DNA from: Enterobacter asburiae
GTDB lineage: Bacteria > Pseudomonadota > Gammaproteobacteria > Enterobacterales > Enterobacteriaceae
Assembly (NCBI RefSeq): GCF_024599655.1
Contig: NZ_CP102247.1
Coordinates: 1,798,001 to 1,862,000 of the forward strand
Length of the DNA stretch: 64,000 nt
Direction of reading: 5' to 3'
Of this stretch, positions 42,101-49,542 are shown piece by piece. The notes under the pieces are model-generated. The model did no database searches, had not been told where the DNA came from, and worked only from the letters and a program-made list of their open reading frames with translations. The translations under genes and the position numbers were made by a program. How positions within the stretch are numbered: the first letter of the stretch is position 1; each line of letters starts with the position of its first letter.

Positions 42101-42789
42101 TCACCAACCGCGTTATCACAAAGCCAGGTGAAATCTTCCGCATCACGCTTGAGGTTGTAATCCTCATTATGCAGCGGAGCCACCAGGGCATTAAACGCAT
42201 TTTCCAGCCCCTGATATTTACTGTTTGATTGCTGAGTGACCCATTTCAGAAGAGCCTTAAACGCCTCAAGGAACGTGTCATATTTACATCCTGTGAGCGC
42301 GCTAACGATACTCATCATATGACGATTTTCACCGAGCTCATCCAACTGAACACCAAACATTTCGCGAAAAGCGAAGGGGAATGCGCTAACAAGTTGTCCA
42401 TCTTTGACGGGAACTAGCAGGGTGTTTTCGTTCTGTTCAAAAAATGATTTTGGGAGGGGGAAAGAGAAGAGCGGAAGGTATTTTACATTGGCCTTACCTC
42501 GCTCATTTTCGATACAGCGGAGTACCGGAAATAGCAGGTTAACAGGTTCAACATGGGTAATTTTACCCTTTTCGTCATATTTGACGAAACGCCGGCGCCA
42601 GTGGTTGCGCATTTCAGGCGTAACACGGAGTACTACTCCGCTCTGGTTTTCTTCACAGTTATTTATACCGAGCATGAGTTGTTGGTACTCATGTACCTTG
42701 CTGGCCGGTATTTTACTCTTTTCTGCGCCACTGAATTTTACATAATCATGCCACGCTGAAAGGATATCCTTAGACGAGTTTTGCATCAT
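39184..42789 (-). CDS. SF1 helicase with C-terminal PLD nuclease domain, Mokosh type II (MkoC)-like
   Basis: A 1201-residue protein. The helicase core shows Walker A GAPGTGKTT (about residue 290), Walker B LALCDEAG, GDPLQIEP, the Upf1-like DEHRRC, GTVHQFQGVG and NVVVSRAKQ. A coiled, Gln-rich insert (about 360-700) splits the two helicase lobes. The last 130 residues carry a PLD-type motif HEKVMMIDGRYIVLGSWNW (H-x-K-x4-D), one copy only. This architecture matches the single-protein Mokosh type II anti-phage system (MkoC), where helicase and PLD nuclease are fused. The match is from memory of domain layout, not a search. It lies alone between a copied tRNA-Asn terminator and the second tRNA-Asn. 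Confidence 0.7.
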   Translation of the reverse strand: MMQNSSKDILSAWHDYVKFSGAEKSKIPASKVHEYQQLMLGINNCEENQSGVVLRVTPEMRNHWRRRFVKYDEKGKITHVEPVNLLFPVLRCIENERGKANVKYLPLFSFPLPKSFFEQNENTLLVPVKDGQLVSAFPFAFREMFGVQLDELGENRHMMSIVSALTGCKYDTFLEAFKALLKWVTQQSNSKYQGLENAFNALVAPLHNEDYNLKRDAEDFTWLCDNAVGDFPLLEQYLSHIHSDEKAPYIHEVVTGGLFETHYPLGHGQMAAIQAINQDERLIAVQGAPGTGKTTLFKSLIAQQLVARALAIADGKDQNFGMLVTSTAIKAVENIIDDLRSDPATQDLDWLWFHSGSNEQVQHELTRLEKLISRWRQESYDQQQQHNFLAVLLKHRDEMNACYRAYLNEKAVAIQSVVDCDLDTRLAKELPARFMEKIPPLAVHAQVLGIDVSLHHPDDLDTLASQLEQRLQEFREIKTQRLLASRIYQTLQATWPQQHSLEQILSWMDSPLRPALELHYRDYPRKGIKRYLARFFERKYPARLRQMSLAAPEDFRKFSLSSLPHHQLAALADAGEMLSQQVDSLALLALLLHAEPEAQQEVDLQALNTEVAQLQAQWRQVIQAQQLTAQYQQLYPEGNWCDILRKRFIRQHREMFEAAIGYLWQEQLKRKIELEEVLTHWRALMSKRLSAGYYRWLDKLDDFYRALSLVYPVMATTLVSAWKVAGYRKLDDLKGHKPWHLALCDEAGMISLESLVPLLSRSEKAMIVGDPLQIEPIRNLSENLQTQLRERHFASNNTLYERVSPASVTGWHRAAGTLSGKVDDTGNGIILDEHRRCQQPIADLFIRLANYHGVSVETAPPSSRIASAFEKSGGHHLMFYSVEGQKGDMVNTNLDEVDAIELLLDKLEEAGYDLTADVGIVTPYSNQKSLLIKRLAQRMNHWQKNCIGTVHQFQGVGFEVIIYSPVIFHPLDNPNFQNDAPNMLNVVVSRAKQQFIVVGNHHRLRQAGGYLKVLADSVAESFLLEQGSQHPNFASLSQTPRLQRYYRDCEHIAAFSALASQCEQELVIIAPWIRRGGKNYQRPELAQLVATQRRGVRVKVYYGYYHQRMDRADDNDETLVAEYREQLGKENIIRLTEGTHEKVMMIDGRYIVLGSWNWLSHGYHHSCERSEQFTNAIRHEISAELDDASLVKELRERLRLE

Positions 42790-43043
42790 GCTAAAAGAAC
42801 CTTAACCTGAGTATCTCCCTGAAATTAATGGTTAGAGAATAACACAGAGGCAGATATTTTAACCCTACCAATGGGGACATCTTTGTATGGAGACATAATA
42901 TGAGTTACAGCGGCTAATAAGATTTCCAGTTTGACTGAGAGGAGTTAGCGTTCAAACAACTGGAACGCATTCTTATGGCACTGCAAATGAAGAGCCTGCC
43001 AGGCGGGAAGCTATCTTGAGCTAGCGTGGGAATGATGAAAAGC
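42790..43043. other. right flank of the helicase-nuclease segment
   Basis: About 250 bases with no convincing gene. The stretch at 42946-43018 reads, rightwards, as a short open run (ELAFKQLERILMALQMKS...) after a stop, perhaps the tail of a lost protein. The leftward promoter of the helicase gene should lie in its left part. No integrase fragment is visible. Confidence 0.4.
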
Positions 43044-43077
43044 AAAAAGCCTGCTTCAAAAGCAGGCTTTTCAAATT
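43044..43077 (-). repeat. terminator of the second tRNA-Asn (34-base repeat, copy 2)
   Basis: Identical over 34 bases to 39128-39161. It abuts the 3' end of the tRNA and forms a hairpin followed by a T-run on the tRNA strand. Confidence 0.88.
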
Positions 43078-43153
43078 TGGCTCCTCTGACTGGACTCGAA
43101 CCAGTGACATACGGATTAACAGTCCGCCGTTCTACCGACTGAACTACAGAGGA
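43078..43153 (-). tRNA. tRNA-Asn (anticodon GTT), second copy
   Basis: 76 bases, identical to 21702-21777, with encoded CCA. The 50 or so bases past its 5' end (43154-43205) are also nearly the same as those of the first copy, so the whole transcription unit is duplicated. It corresponds in position to asnT next to mtfA in E. coli, with the aerobactin locus in between. Confidence 0.97.
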
Positions 43154-43284
43154 ATCGTGTGAACGGGGCGCATAGTATCGACCTGCGTTCACCTTGTCAA
43201 AGGGGGAAATTAAACTTTTCGTTCGTTTGCCGACAATTTCAGCAAATTGCTGATTTTATGGCAAATTTGCGTTGAAATTACACA

Positions 43285-43311
43285 GCAAAAAGCGCCGCCC
43301 GCAGGCGGCGC
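43285..43311 (-). terminator. terminator of the aerobactin operon
   Basis: GC-rich 8-base stem GCGCCGCC/GGCGGCGC with a CGCA loop and a T-run on the minus strand, seven bases past the iutA stop. Confidence 0.9.
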
Positions 43312-43317
43312 GCAGGA

Positions 43318-45507
43318 TCAGAACAGTACGGAGTAGTTCAGACCAAAGGTTCGTCCGCGGCCTTTATAGGTATACAGGCCCGGTGCGCCGTAGGTTGGGC
43401 TATACAGCCCCGGCGCGCGCTGGCCCCAGGCGGTGGTGTAGTCTTTGTCCAGCAGGTTTTCCACGCTGAAGCTGACCTTACCCACCGGCAGGGCGTAGCT
43501 GCCCAGGAAGTCGACCGTGTTATAGCCATCGATCTTCTTGCCGTCGGAGTCTGACACGTCAAAGGTCTGCGTGCTCTGCACGCGCAGGGTCCAGTCGCCC
43601 GGCGCCCAGTTGACCCATGCGCTGGCCTTCGACGGGCTGGCGCTGTCGACCGTCAGCTTCTCCCATTTGCCGTTTTCGCGGGTTTCAGACTTAATGGCGT
43701 TAAAGTTCGCACCGGTGCTCCAGTCGCTGTCGGTGAAGAAATAGTCCACCTGACCTTCCACCCCGTAGATACGACGCTTGTCGTCTTCCAGGTTGATGGT
43801 CATATCCGTCTTGTTGATGGTGATGGTTTTATCCGAGAGCGAGTAATACGCCGCGACCTGCGTGCGCAGGTTATCGCCGGTGTAGCGCCAGCCCAGCTCA
43901 TAAGCGTTGACCTTGATGCCGTCCAGCTTCGAGTCGTTCACGTTGACGCTGTTCAGCAGGCGGTAGTGACCGTTGCTGAGCTGATAGGTGCCCGAGCCGT
44001 AGTACTTCGCCAGGTCCGGAATTTCGAAGCCCTGGGAGAAGTTAAACCACACCTGCTGCTGTTCGGTCAGGCGACCGAGGATCCCGGCGTTAAACAGGAA
44101 GTTGTTGTAATCGGTTTTCCCGCCCGGCACCGCGTCTGCGGAGGTGGCTTTCCCGGTGGCGATAGCCTGCTGCTGGGTGTAACCGACAAAGTCGTCCACC
44201 TTGTTTTCGGTGTACTGGTAGCGCACGCCGCCGCTCAGGGTGATGGCGTCAATGTCGTAGCTGGCCTGCAGGAACGGGGCGAGGTTGGTGATGCTGTAGC
44301 CCGGGTAACGGCCCACGTTGTAGGCGTTATCCAGCTCCATGCCGCCGCTCGCCGCGGCCTTGCTCAGGTTAAAGAACTGCTGGTTAGCATCGAAGGTTTC
44401 GTGGTCGGCATCCACACCCCAGGTCAGCGTTAAATCGTCCACCGGCTTGCTGTTCAGCGTCAGCTTGCCGCCGTAAAAATCGGTTTTCTGCTGGGACGCG
44501 CCGATGCTGCTCACCACGCCTTTGGTCAGTGTCGGGAACGGATAATAGGTCAGGCTCTCGTCGCGATAGTAAATCTGCGCGACCAGATCCTGGCCCCAGA
44601 AGTCGGTATTGGAGTACTGCAGGTTAATCAGATGGCGCTCGGTACCCGGTACGCGGTCAGAATCAAGATTACCTTTGTTGTAGGCGGTCGCATCCCCCGT
44701 TACCGCCGAGAAATTCTTCCCGAGATACAGCCCATGCTTGCCGTCGGACTCGCTCTTGTAGTACTGCGTCGTCAGTTGCAGCTGCTGATGATCGTCAATG
44801 TTGATGGTGCCCGTGCCCATCACATCAATACGGTCGGAATACTGGAGGCCGGTCTGGGTGTTATCGATAATCACCTCGTCGCCGTTGCCGTCATACCAGC
44901 CGCCGTAGCGCTGATACGACACCGACAGACGACCGGAGGCGTTGTCATTGCCACCGCTTACGGCTGCCGATACGTTCTCATCGTGATCGTTGTGGCTGTT
45001 AAATCCGCTCTTTGTCCCGGTCTGGAACTCAACTTCGGTCTCCGGCTGGCCCTTTTTGGTAACGATGTTCACCAGGCCGCCGGTGCTGCCGCCGCCGTAG
45101 AGTGAGGTGGCGCCGGAGATCACTTCAATACGGTCAATGTTGAACGGATCAATAGAGTCCAGCTGGCGGCTGTCGCTGCGGGACGAGTTCAGGCGAACGC
45201 CGTCCACCATCACCATCATAGAGCGGCCGCGCAGGTTCATGCCGTAGTTGGTACGCCCCTGGCTGCTGACGTCCATGCCGGGGATCAGCTGCGCCAGCAC
45301 CTCTTTAATCTCTTTCCCGCCCTGAACCTGCTGCTCAATTTCAGCCCGCTCAATGACCCAGGTGGTCTGCGCCATCTCCGCCACGCTGCGGTGCGCGCGG
45401 CTGGCGGAGACAACGATATTTTCTTCCTTTTGTTCTTCCGCCCACGCAGAGGTAGAAAGCATTGCAAGCAAGCAAGGATTTAAAACCCAAAGATGAGAAC
45501 GTTTCAT
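43318..45507 (-). CDS. iutA: ferric aerobactin TonB-dependent receptor
   Basis: A 729-residue outer-membrane receptor with a signal peptide (residues 1-23, to STSAWA), a TonB-box region ENIVVSASR, a plug domain (IPGMDVSSQGRTNYGMNLRGR; SIDPFNIDRIEVISGATSLYGGGSTGG), and a barrel ending in GRGRTFGLNYSVLF. It is clearly IutA but differs at many positions from the pColV-type protein I remember (about seven in ten residues shared by eye), so this is a separate chromosomal lineage. Last gene of the iuc operon, 26 bases after iucD. Confidence 0.95.
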   Translation of the reverse strand: MKRSHLWVLNPCLLAMLSTSAWAEEQKEENIVVSASRAHRSVAEMAQTTWVIERAEIEQQVQGGKEIKEVLAQLIPGMDVSSQGRTNYGMNLRGRSMMVMVDGVRLNSSRSDSRQLDSIDPFNIDRIEVISGATSLYGGGSTGGLVNIVTKKGQPETEVEFQTGTKSGFNSHNDHDENVSAAVSGGNDNASGRLSVSYQRYGGWYDGNGDEVIIDNTQTGLQYSDRIDVMGTGTINIDDHQQLQLTTQYYKSESDGKHGLYLGKNFSAVTGDATAYNKGNLDSDRVPGTERHLINLQYSNTDFWGQDLVAQIYYRDESLTYYPFPTLTKGVVSSIGASQQKTDFYGGKLTLNSKPVDDLTLTWGVDADHETFDANQQFFNLSKAAASGGMELDNAYNVGRYPGYSITNLAPFLQASYDIDAITLSGGVRYQYTENKVDDFVGYTQQQAIATGKATSADAVPGGKTDYNNFLFNAGILGRLTEQQQVWFNFSQGFEIPDLAKYYGSGTYQLSNGHYRLLNSVNVNDSKLDGIKVNAYELGWRYTGDNLRTQVAAYYSLSDKTITINKTDMTINLEDDKRRIYGVEGQVDYFFTDSDWSTGANFNAIKSETRENGKWEKLTVDSASPSKASAWVNWAPGDWTLRVQSTQTFDVSDSDGKKIDGYNTVDFLGSYALPVGKVSFSVENLLDKDYTTAWGQRAPGLYSPTYGAPGLYTYKGRGRTFGLNYSVLF

Positions 45508-45533
45508 TGTTATGTTGATCCTGATTGTGTGTG

Positions 45534-46859
45534 TCAGTACTCGGTGGTTTTTGCTAATGATTTAAAAACCTGGCTGCTGTCCGGGCTGGCTGTGGTGCGC
45601 CAGTGGATAACGCCGGGGGTGGTGGCCAGCTCAAACGGCTCGTCGGCGTGCGCGCGATTCAAGATCCGCGCCGCGCGCCAGGCCATCAGGCTGAGCTGGG
45701 GTTCGGCAATGCCGAGACGGTGCATCCCGGCATTCACGGCGAACAGGCGGTTGCTCTGCGGGCCGTCCCATTCGAGAGTGAAATCGTTGTTGATGCAGAA
45801 GGCTTCGTCCGTATCCAGATGCAGGCGATGAGACAGCGGCGCGAGGAACGCGGGCTGAACGGCGCGGTAGCCGGTGGCGAAAATCACCACGTCGCTCTCC
45901 AGCTGCTCGCGGCCGCCGTCGAGGTGATGCTGAATGCTCAGACGATGTCCGTTTTCCTGGCGCGTCAGGGACGTCACCGAGCGGGACGGCAGGAGATGCG
46001 CCCAGGGTTTTTCACGCAGCACTTCGAAGCGGTGGTACATCGCGCGGTAAATCGCCAGCAGGGACTCGGTGGTGATGCCGTCGGACGTCATCTTCTGCTC
46101 GTGCAGCATCTGACGACGGGCCTCTTCGCCCAGCGTGGAGAAGCTGTCCACGTACTCCGGCGTGAAATACTCGTTGGCAAAGGCGGCTTCATCCAGCGCG
46201 TTGTAGTTATTGCGGCGCGATACCCAGTTCAGGCTCAGCGGCTGGCCCCATTCGCCGCGGAAGATATTCAAAAACAGGTCGGCTCCGCTCTGGCCGCCGC
46301 CGACGACGGTGACGCGCTTGCCCGCAAGATCCGGCGTGCGCAGCATCATCTCGCTGGCGTGGAAGCAGGTATCGTCCTGAACGGTGACGCAGTCAGGCAG
46401 GTTGATCTGTTTGCCAATCCCCACGCAGACGTGGCGCGCCAGGAAGCGGTCGCGCTGGGTCACCACTTCAAACAGGCCGCTTTTCTCATCAAAGCTCACC
46501 TGCTGCACCTGCTGGCTGAAGGCGAGGTTGGTAAGGTTTTCCGCCGCCCAGCACAGGTAGTCCGCAAACTCCTCGCGGGAGACGGTGCGCTGCTCGGTGG
46601 TCAGGAAGCGGTAGAACTTTTTGCGCTGCACCAGGTAGTTCAGAAAGCTGTGGCGGTTGGTCGGCTCCACGGCGCTGACCAGATCCTTCAGGAAGCTGGT
46701 CTGCATGTGGCAGTCCGGCACCATCATTCCCGGGTGCCAGGAGAAGTGCGGTTTACGCTCAAGGAACAGCGAGCTAAAACCGTCCAGCCCTTCGGCCAGA
46801 GCGGCGATGCTGAGGTTAAACGGGCCAATACCAATGCCGATGAAATCATAGGTTTTCAT
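45534..46859 (-). CDS. iucD: L-lysine N6-hydroxylase (aerobactin synthesis)
   Basis: A 441-residue FAD/NADPH monooxygenase that hydroxylates the side-chain nitrogen of lysine, the first step of aerobactin synthesis. It shows the N-terminal FAD site IGIGPFNLSIAALAEG, the MQTSFLKDLVSAVEPTN region, the NADPH Rossmann motif VTVVGGGQSGADLFLN, and the C-terminal IFATGYRA. Length fits IucD. The start overlaps iucC by four bases. Confidence 0.95.
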   Translation of the reverse strand: MKTYDFIGIGIGPFNLSIAALAEGLDGFSSLFLERKPHFSWHPGMMVPDCHMQTSFLKDLVSAVEPTNRHSFLNYLVQRKKFYRFLTTEQRTVSREEFADYLCWAAENLTNLAFSQQVQQVSFDEKSGLFEVVTQRDRFLARHVCVGIGKQINLPDCVTVQDDTCFHASEMMLRTPDLAGKRVTVVGGGQSGADLFLNIFRGEWGQPLSLNWVSRRNNYNALDEAAFANEYFTPEYVDSFSTLGEEARRQMLHEQKMTSDGITTESLLAIYRAMYHRFEVLREKPWAHLLPSRSVTSLTRQENGHRLSIQHHLDGGREQLESDVVIFATGYRAVQPAFLAPLSHRLHLDTDEAFCINNDFTLEWDGPQSNRLFAVNAGMHRLGIAEPQLSLMAWRAARILNRAHADEPFELATTPGVIHWRTTASPDSSQVFKSLAKTTEY

Positions 46860-48598
46860 TGCGCTGACTCCCGGGAGGCGAGAAAAAGAGGGTTATCGAG
46901 GTCGGTAACGTAGTTCGGCAGCATGCGGCTGCCGCCGTCGTGTTCGGAGAAGGTCAGTTTGACCGGGTTGAGGATCACGCGAATAATTTGCGGCTTGAAC
47001 AGGTCGAACGTCGCAAAGCGCTCCGCAAGCTCCGGGTGCGCGGCCATATAGCGGTGTAAAACCTGCGCCAGGATCTGATAGAAACGGGGTTCGCTCACGC
47101 CGCATTGCAGGGTGAGGCGCGAGATAAAGCGCAGCACCGTCACAAAGTTGCCGGTTTGCAGGTCGTGAATGATGTAATCCGCGCTGAGGCGCGCCGTGAC
47201 GGCCTTCACCTGCTCCGGCAGGCTCTGCGCCTGCGGGAAATCCTCATCCACCAGGCGCATATCGCCCTGGAAATCCTTCAGCAGGATGCGCTGCGGGACG
47301 TAATCCTTCATCACCAGCGTTACGTTCTGGCCGTGGGCAATCAGCGCCACGCCGTAGCGGCAGAGCAGGTGGTAGAACGGGATCACCGTTGCCTCAAACA
47401 GCTTTTCCAGCCACGCGTCGGCGCTTAGCCCCGAGCGTTTAATCCACGCGTCGATCAGCGGGCGCCCTGCATTGTCGGTTTCCATCAGCGCCGCCATCAG
47501 CACCGCCTGTTCACCGTCTTCTAAATAACAGGATGGGTTCTCGCGCCAGATCACCCCCAGCATCTCCTGATAGCGGTAGGGCGCTTGCGGCAACGCGGCA
47601 TAGCCCGGATGCGACAGATAGCCGGCGGCGGGTTCGCCCAGCACCTGCGCGCTAGAGCGGGCAAGCGTGGCGTCGGTGGCAAACTGTTGCTGTAGCCAGC
47701 GCGAGGCCAGCGGCCCGGCGGCAATGTACTTGCCTGGAATGCCGCGATAGCAGGAGGTGTTGTAGATAGTCAGCGGAAGCTTGATGTCAAACGGCGCGCG
47801 ACGGCTGGCGTTGGTGAGCGTTCGCAGGGACTGCTGCGCCAGATACTCATCGCCAAATTCGCCCAGCTCAACCATCTCTCCGCGCGCCAGCTGCGCCAGG
47901 AAATGAATGGCAATTTTCTGCTGCCACTGCCACGGGTGCAGCGGCACCGGCAGCCAGCCGTCGTCGAGCCCCAGCGCCTGCCAGCGGGCGTCAAAGCGGG
48001 CGCGCTCGGCGTTGTCCATAGCGCTCGCCAGCAGAGCGTTGATATCGCAATCGACGTCGCTGCTCCAGACCAGATGCTCCCGCTGAACGGCAACCCAGTG
48101 CAGACGAAAACGTCCGCGATACTCCGGCGCGTACTGACGGAGCGCGTCCAGCCCCCAGCCGCGGCGGCCTTTGTTGAAAATAAACTTCGGGTGACCGCTC
48201 ATCAGACACTGTAATTCGTCCGGGTCGAGGTGGATCAGCGCGTCCGCGTCCAGCGCTTCACGCGCCTGCAGCAGCTGAATGTCGCCGCGCAGCGTGGCGT
48301 AGAGATCTTCCATGTGCTCTGCCGTTTGCGCGTCGCTCATCTCCAGCACCGCCGCCAGCTGCAGCAGCGCGCGTTCCGCTTCGACGGCTTCGCCGCTGTC
48401 GGCGATCAGGCTGTCCGGGTCGATATGCAGCCAGCCCCAGATCCCGCGCGCGGCGCGAAACTGCCAGGACTCGTTGCCCATGGTGATGCGCCAGCCGTCC
48501 GACGAAACCGGCTTAGCGCGCAGGGTGCGTTCGTATTCCAGCTCGGCGAGGATCTTCGCCACCATCTCGCGGTTCACTTTCTGCCAGAGCGCGTTCAC
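46856..48598 (-). CDS. iucC: aerobactin synthase (NIS synthetase)
   Basis: A 580-residue NRPS-independent siderophore synthetase that attaches the second N6-acetyl-N6-hydroxylysine to citryl-lysine to finish aerobactin. Family motifs are visible: GHPKFIFNKGRRGW (substrate and ATP region), LPVPLHPWQWQQKI, SRRAPFDIKLPLTIYNTSCYRGIPGKYI, and ALIAHGQNVTLVMKDYVPQRILLKDFQGD. It overlaps iucB and iucD by four bases each. Confidence 0.94.
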   Translation of the reverse strand: MNALWQKVNREMVAKILAELEYERTLRAKPVSSDGWRITMGNESWQFRAARGIWGWLHIDPDSLIADSGEAVEAERALLQLAAVLEMSDAQTAEHMEDLYATLRGDIQLLQAREALDADALIHLDPDELQCLMSGHPKFIFNKGRRGWGLDALRQYAPEYRGRFRLHWVAVQREHLVWSSDVDCDINALLASAMDNAERARFDARWQALGLDDGWLPVPLHPWQWQQKIAIHFLAQLARGEMVELGEFGDEYLAQQSLRTLTNASRRAPFDIKLPLTIYNTSCYRGIPGKYIAAGPLASRWLQQQFATDATLARSSAQVLGEPAAGYLSHPGYAALPQAPYRYQEMLGVIWRENPSCYLEDGEQAVLMAALMETDNAGRPLIDAWIKRSGLSADAWLEKLFEATVIPFYHLLCRYGVALIAHGQNVTLVMKDYVPQRILLKDFQGDMRLVDEDFPQAQSLPEQVKAVTARLSADYIIHDLQTGNFVTVLRFISRLTLQCGVSEPRFYQILAQVLHRYMAAHPELAERFATFDLFKPQIIRVILNPVKLTFSEHDGGSRMLPNYVTDLDNPLFLASRESAQ

Positions 48599-49542
48599 AG
48601 TTCCACCTCGCTGAAGAAGCGGTGACGCTGGCTCACGATCAGGCGCGAGCGCTTGTGCGGGAAGTCGAACTCTTTCATCGTCTCGAAACCGGCGGAGGCC
48701 AGATGGCGGAACAGGCGCTGGTTGTCGAAGCGCGGCTCGGCGACAATGCGCGCGGTGCGCGGTTCATCGAGATACAGATAATGGCTTAACCCGCGCAGCC
48801 AGCTGCGGATGTACTGCGCGCCGCGCCAGTTCTCTTCGCCCACCAGCATGTGCAGGCCGCGGTCAAACGGCTGCCAGCGGTAGTGGCGGCCAATGCGGTC
48901 TTCCGCCGCCCAGTAGAGCTCAAAATAGCCGAACGGCTGGTCGTCGAAGCAGCCGATAACCGGGTAGCAGTACGTCGAGTCAAGCTGGCGGCGCAGGTAG
49001 TTTTCCTGCTCGGCCTGCGGGCCCGCCATCTCCCAGAAGGCGTTCACGCGCGGGTTGTTCATCCATTGGGTAAAGCGTTCGCCGTCCAGCGCCACGTCGG
49101 CCACGCGGAAGCTGAGGGTACGCTTAATTTGCGGATCGTAACGACGGTACACTTCGCCCTGCGGGCGATGAGGACGCAGCGGGAAATACAGCTGACGGCT
49201 CTCATCAAACTGCATCCCGCCGCTGGCCCGTGATTGTTCACCTTTCAGCCACAGCGGCAGCTGCCAGAAGGTTTCGCGTGCCAGATAGTCCCCGTGGGCC
49301 AGGCTAAACAGCGCCTGCGCCTGGGGTTCATCCTGCCAGGTCGCCCAGGGCAGGGTAATGCCGGTCAGCGAGGGTGCGGCAACAAACAGCTGATCCAGGG
49401 CTTCGACCAGCCAGCCGTCCGGCATCCCACTCAGACGCTCCAGCACCGCGCTGCCGTCGAGACCCAACGTCAGCGGCAGCGCGCGATCCGTTGTGGTGCA
49501 GCGAAAGCCATAGCCGGAATGGACGATATTCGCGATTGCCAT
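48595..49542 (-). CDS. iucB: N6-hydroxylysine O-acetyltransferase (aerobactin synthesis)
   Basis: A 315-residue GNAT-type acetyltransferase that acetylates N6-hydroxylysine with acetyl-CoA. The C-terminal half holds the IucB/RhbD-like GNAT fold (FTQWMNNPRVNAFWEMAG; YCYPVIGCFDDQPFGYFELYWA; GLSHYLYLDEPRTARIVAEP). Length fits the family. It overlaps iucA by one base (TAATG) and iucC by four. Confidence 0.93.
   Translation of the reverse strand: MAIANIVHSGYGFRCTTTDRALPLTLGLDGSAVLERLSGMPDGWLVEALDQLFVAAPSLTGITLPWATWQDEPQAQALFSLAHGDYLARETFWQLPLWLKGEQSRASGGMQFDESRQLYFPLRPHRPQGEVYRRYDPQIKRTLSFRVADVALDGERFTQWMNNPRVNAFWEMAGPQAEQENYLRRQLDSTYCYPVIGCFDDQPFGYFELYWAAEDRIGRHYRWQPFDRGLHMLVGEENWRGAQYIRSWLRGLSHYLYLDEPRTARIVAEPRFDNQRLFRHLASAGFETMKEFDFPHKRSRLIVSQRHRFFSEVEL

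Noticed and set aside
39184..42789. Mokosh type I or another multi-gene defence system
   Set aside because: No separate kinase-helicase or PLD partner gene is adjacent; both domains are in one chain.
42946..43018. Short open run ending LPGGKLS as a gene or integrase remnant
   Set aside because: Only about 25 codons after a stop, no start signal and no family resemblance I can name; mentioned only as possible debris.
45603..46913. 436-residue frame opposite iucD
   Set aside because: Antisense of a well-identified gene; composition typical of a shadow frame.
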